Assembly: GCA_028710605.1 (NCBI GenBank)
Contig: JAQTTU010000001.1
Coordinates: 248,001 to 312,000 of the forward strand
Direction: 5' to 3'
From: Sideroxydans sp.
GTDB lineage: Bacteria; Pseudomonadota; Gammaproteobacteria; Burkholderiales; Gallionellaceae
Length of the DNA stretch: 64,000 nucleotides
Under the pieces are notes generated by a model. The model saw only the letters and a program-made list of their open reading frames with translations, had not been told where the DNA came from and did no database searches. Both the position numbers and the translations under genes were made by a program. Shown in pieces: positions 62,501-64,000 of this stretch. Position 1 is the first letter of the stretch. The number at the start of each line of letters is the position of its first letter.

Positions 62501-63067
62501 ATTGGTAAGAATCGGGGTGTTGATCGCTTTCTTTGAATCCCAGGCCGTAGAATATTGGGCGCAATCACGAATGTAAGACTCAAACGAATTTGACCAATTT
62601 GAACTTGCTGATTTGACATTACCGGGACGCAATGAGTAGATCAATTTAAGTGGATTTGCGAATCCGCCGTCTTTAAATGTTTTGCTAGCCGTCGGGGTTG
62701 TCATTGTTGACTCAATCAAATTTCCAAGTTCATAGGAAATTTTCGAAGCGAAACTCGCTGGCACACCGACTATCAAAGGGATGTTGGCGACATTATCAAC
62801 TTGACCGGTATAGTAGTCTTCGACAGTGAGCGTCATCTTCGGCTGAATGCCGCCGAAATACAGAAAAAACAATATTAGAAAAGCATTTACATTCGGCTTG
62901 CCCCCACTCACCGCTGGCAGAATCATAAACAGCAAAGCAATCAAAAACGAGAGAAGAATCAGCGAGCCACCATTGAAGGTGGGAGAGCCGAAGATCATTC
63001 CGACTGCATTGAGCGCCGACATCACCATTTGGTGCTCACCGAACGAGAAGATAGTTCCGACTGTCAT
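59567..63067 (-). CDS. TraG-like conjugal mating-pair stabilisation protein
   Basis: 1166 residues, AAGGAAAATC before the ATG. The N-terminal ~460 residues contain several hydrophobic helices (SLILLSFLIALLFMILPAVS; MNILMILFYLFSPILLIVAM; LFALTPMLSMALLSGSVYG), as in TraG_N of F-type secretion systems; the rest is hydrophilic, helical and probably periplasmic. F-type TraG acts in mating-pair stabilisation and exclusion. The extreme C-terminus (TNYVATTYQAGPKYTPIEDP) repeats the motif of the secreted protein at 58556. Lies 17 bp after the TraH-like gene. Confidence 0.85.
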   Translation of the reverse strand: MTVGTIFSFGEHQMVMSALNAVGMIFGSPTFNGGSLILLSFLIALLFMILPAVSGGKPNVNAFLILFFLYFGGIQPKMTLTVEDYYTGQVDNVANIPLIVGVPASFASKISYELGNLIESTMTTPTASKTFKDGGFANPLKLIYSLRPGNVKSASSNWSNSFESYIRDCAQYSTAWDSKKAINTPILTNYMLATDGSFPVAGLTVFYADGGPTAGSTYTCESSQSALAAATGLVSANPIITAGGLHSLITKSFSDRPIPIVPGTELSNLTDALNDVTGGLMSAQQDAQSFIVNAIAMQPLSNAIKCNTSASLMTSTCIANAGVFSAQDQTRLDQAAGASIFAKTAVPMMNILMILFYLFSPILLIVAMMMPSKTIAVLGGYIMFAVWTQSFLPTAMVINYIIQMQTSDALGQMASGGVNMTNAYPFYEVLATKIGLASELFALTPMLSMALLSGSVYGLTKLSGAMNPRDHFDEKAMSPDPMKNGALAEKGALVGSGSEVSMNVDGHGNFVNNDTKGQIGEDKLKVGAALEKTGTHNEALSTSEGHNASKALEAKYSQTKTQADTRSLNVKYGEALSKTKTDSADKINTIVEELAHGTKLTAEDRTAMKGYIGAKLQMGTPLAEIIGTGANLAAEAGIEHGTAVSSANTLAANYKNTNTGAKKHVEALQTSFSEGKDKTLGLQVGAQLGNTMGATYQTAIKKADDYNQKAEMARRASLSVGATAESDSSTVARAVMENNGYMLPGSTPGHETYDEQAFVDKTKADYLKLGGNEAQWKLGMKARELRRQKTWNAAGSRGGAALEVLNDYSTQHDLDDGAQLISSAFGSEFKDGGAQFTEKEQAAIDKLKTKGGTAEAAAVINTQNSQQAAGKAAQVQAPATGVNPAGFTGIETKVDKATHTAPVVQGGMPQNTVPQASEKFKQAEDDLSKKLVVNTAAKAVSVGTGLVIGGVTAAETGSPATGAALGGAITDQGLKLTDKFLPKGSVNDTANPMFELRGTGGATPAQPGTSQSLSGAPGTGGSTQYAAPAAQGGSAPVVMGEYSADRKDSEGHKFTVGGVDESGRPVGGLVEKDGVARGYYVGEDGKWFLGEEKWKNGMPEDPAQFKGMYAVSDEGVMHHDGEQWRPVDKAPEVKQSSSDMRKTNYVATTYQAGPKYTPIEDPFKKD

Positions 63068-63084
63068 GATTTTCCTTGTTGCGG

Positions 63085-64000
63085 CTAATTATTTTTTTGG
63101 TCGCGTGCCGCCACAATGGCATCAACATACGCCATGGCACTCTGGATTGACGCATCTTCCCGATAAATATCATCGGCAATTTTTGTGCGCTCTCCGCGAA
63201 GCTCTACTATCCTGTCTTTTACATCTTGAGAAAGTTCAACAAACTGCTTGGCTCCCGGAATTGGATTGCCACTACCATCAAGATTGCTCGATGATTCCAT
63301 GCCCGATATGGCCATCAATGACGCATTGGCGATTCGATCAACTATTTCGAGTGCCATAAAGTGCTTCAGCTTTGTTGTCAGGTATGGAATGTTGCTGTAC
63401 TCATTGCCATGCATTTTGCGAATCATGCTCACAACGGGAGCGGGCATGATGTCCAGAAAAATAGCCTGCTCTGTTGTTAGCGCTTTATTTCCGTTTGTTG
63501 CGCCGGCAATTCGTGCGGAGATTGATGTTGGATCGACAGGAAGGCTCATGTTGGTACCATTGACCGTCGTCGTCATTGTTCCACCATTTAGTTTGTCTTT
63601 AATTTTTTGTGTATCAGCAAGCGATAACCAAGCTGGATTTCCATTCATCATGACTTCGACATACGTTTCTGCATCAACAAATGTCAACGCAGTGGCTGAA
63701 GGTGTTAGACAGCGAACAGGTTCATCACACGTCCATTTGTACTTCCCTTCGCCACCTTTCAGTAAGTCATAAAAACCCAATTTCGGATCTATCGGGTAAG
63801 CATCTACATTTTTTGGGTCTTTTGTAATGGAAGTCGTTTTGACAAAAGAACCAAGCATCGACAACAATATTTCTTGAACGTATTGAGGCCCTAAAACAGC
63901 ATCCGCAGGAACGTTAAATAATGGATAAGTAACCTTGCTGCCAGATTTTGCATTGGCTAATCCTTTCCACGTTGTATTACCCATTGACGGTGATTTGTCT
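63085..64000 (-). CDS. TraH-like conjugal pilus assembly protein, 5' end outside window
   Basis: The frame is open to the window edge; the ATG at 63984 is internal because in-frame codons continue upstream (D-K-S-P-S-M). The visible ~305 residues include the Cys pair WTCDEPVRCL and a helical C-terminus (DIMPAPVVSMIRKMHG, MALEIVDRIANASLMAISGM), as in the C-terminal half of TraH proteins. TraH works in the periplasm or outer membrane in F-pilus assembly, together with TraG and TraF. Name based on context and pattern. Confidence 0.75.
   Translation of the reverse strand, partial: DKSPSMGNTTWKGLANAKSGSKVTYPLFNVPADAVLGPQYVQEILLSMLGSFVKTTSITKDPKNVDAYPIDPKLGFYDLLKGGEGKYKWTCDEPVRCLTPSATALTFVDAETYVEVMMNGNPAWLSLADTQKIKDKLNGGTMTTTVNGTNMSLPVDPTSISARIAGATNGNKALTTEQAIFLDIMPAPVVSMIRKMHGNEYSNIPYLTTKLKHFMALEIVDRIANASLMAISGMESSSNLDGSGNPIPGAKQFVELSQDVKDRIVELRGERTKIADDIYREDASIQSAMAYVDAIVAARDQKNN

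Larger units (their letters stand above)
50772..64000. mobile_element. integrated conjugative element (one end; continues past window)
   Basis: Bounded at the left by the tRNA-Lys 3' duplication. It contains many small unknown genes, a KorA/TrfB-like regulator, an integrase-like protein, a thermonuclease and F-type mating-pair genes. The other end, expected at the intact tRNA-Lys gene, lies outside the window. Confidence 0.8.

Overview
The window is chromosomal DNA of a betaproteobacterium, followed on the right by one end of an integrated conjugative element. The density of multiheme c-type cytochromes, the 24-heme protein with its cytochrome-b-like partner, SHP/DHC cytochromes, CHASE2 sensors and the many REP-type palindromes resemble what is known from neutrophilic iron oxidisers of the Gallionellaceae (Sideroxydans/Gallionella-like). 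That taxonomic guess is inference; no 16S or marker comparison was possible.

Layout of the chromosomal part. 1-6790: a CBS/multi-PAS sensor (cut by the window edge) and dnaE, which carries a 135-bp palindromic repeat in frame inside the coding region. 7239-9640: small accessory genes, including a Phd-like antitoxin followed by a nucleotidyltransferase gene that a 139-bp MITE has split. 9850-15901: an MscS-type channel, a diheme cytochrome, tRNA-Ser, the lytic transglycosylase MltF and a LytTR two-component pair. 16034-22564: a leftward operon-like run of periplasmic protein, ABC ATPase, ABC permease, membrane proteins, a lipoprotein-sorting-type periplasmic protein and two outer-membrane-type proteins. 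22677-34064: a signalling block with GAF/HD-GYP, a GAF-PilB/GspE ATPase fusion, a metallo-beta-lactamase-fold phosphodiesterase, a CHASE2 adenylate cyclase, a double FHA protein, a PP2C phosphatase and a CHASE2 Ser/Thr kinase. 34164-37501: UspA, TerC, sucD and sucC.

37794-47261 is the most striking metabolic locus. It encodes a 723-residue predicted outer-membrane barrel protein, 13-heme and 18-heme cytochromes that arose by duplication, a 24-heme cytochrome built from three-heme repeats, a His-rich cytochrome-b-like inner-membrane protein, and a divergent membrane-anchored Fe-S/FAD pyridine-nucleotide oxidoreductase. Together these could move electrons between the outer surface, periplasm and quinone/NAD(P)H pools (a porin-cytochrome type system). 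It is followed by a QseBC-like two-component system and SHP-like plus DHC-like cytochromes (47332-50388).

From 50772 a conjugative element begins. A 45-nt copy of the 3' end of tRNA-Lys marks its end, next to an intact host tRNA-Thr. Inside are many very small genes, a KorA/TrfB-like regulator, a catalytically degenerate integrase-like protein, a thermonuclease, three copies of a shared 5' leader, and F-type mating genes (TraG-like and a partial TraH-like) running off the right edge.

Several families of REP/REPIN-like palindromes are scattered through the chromosomal part. They tend to lie at gene junctions, and in two places they appear to have split stop/start overlaps between coupled genes.
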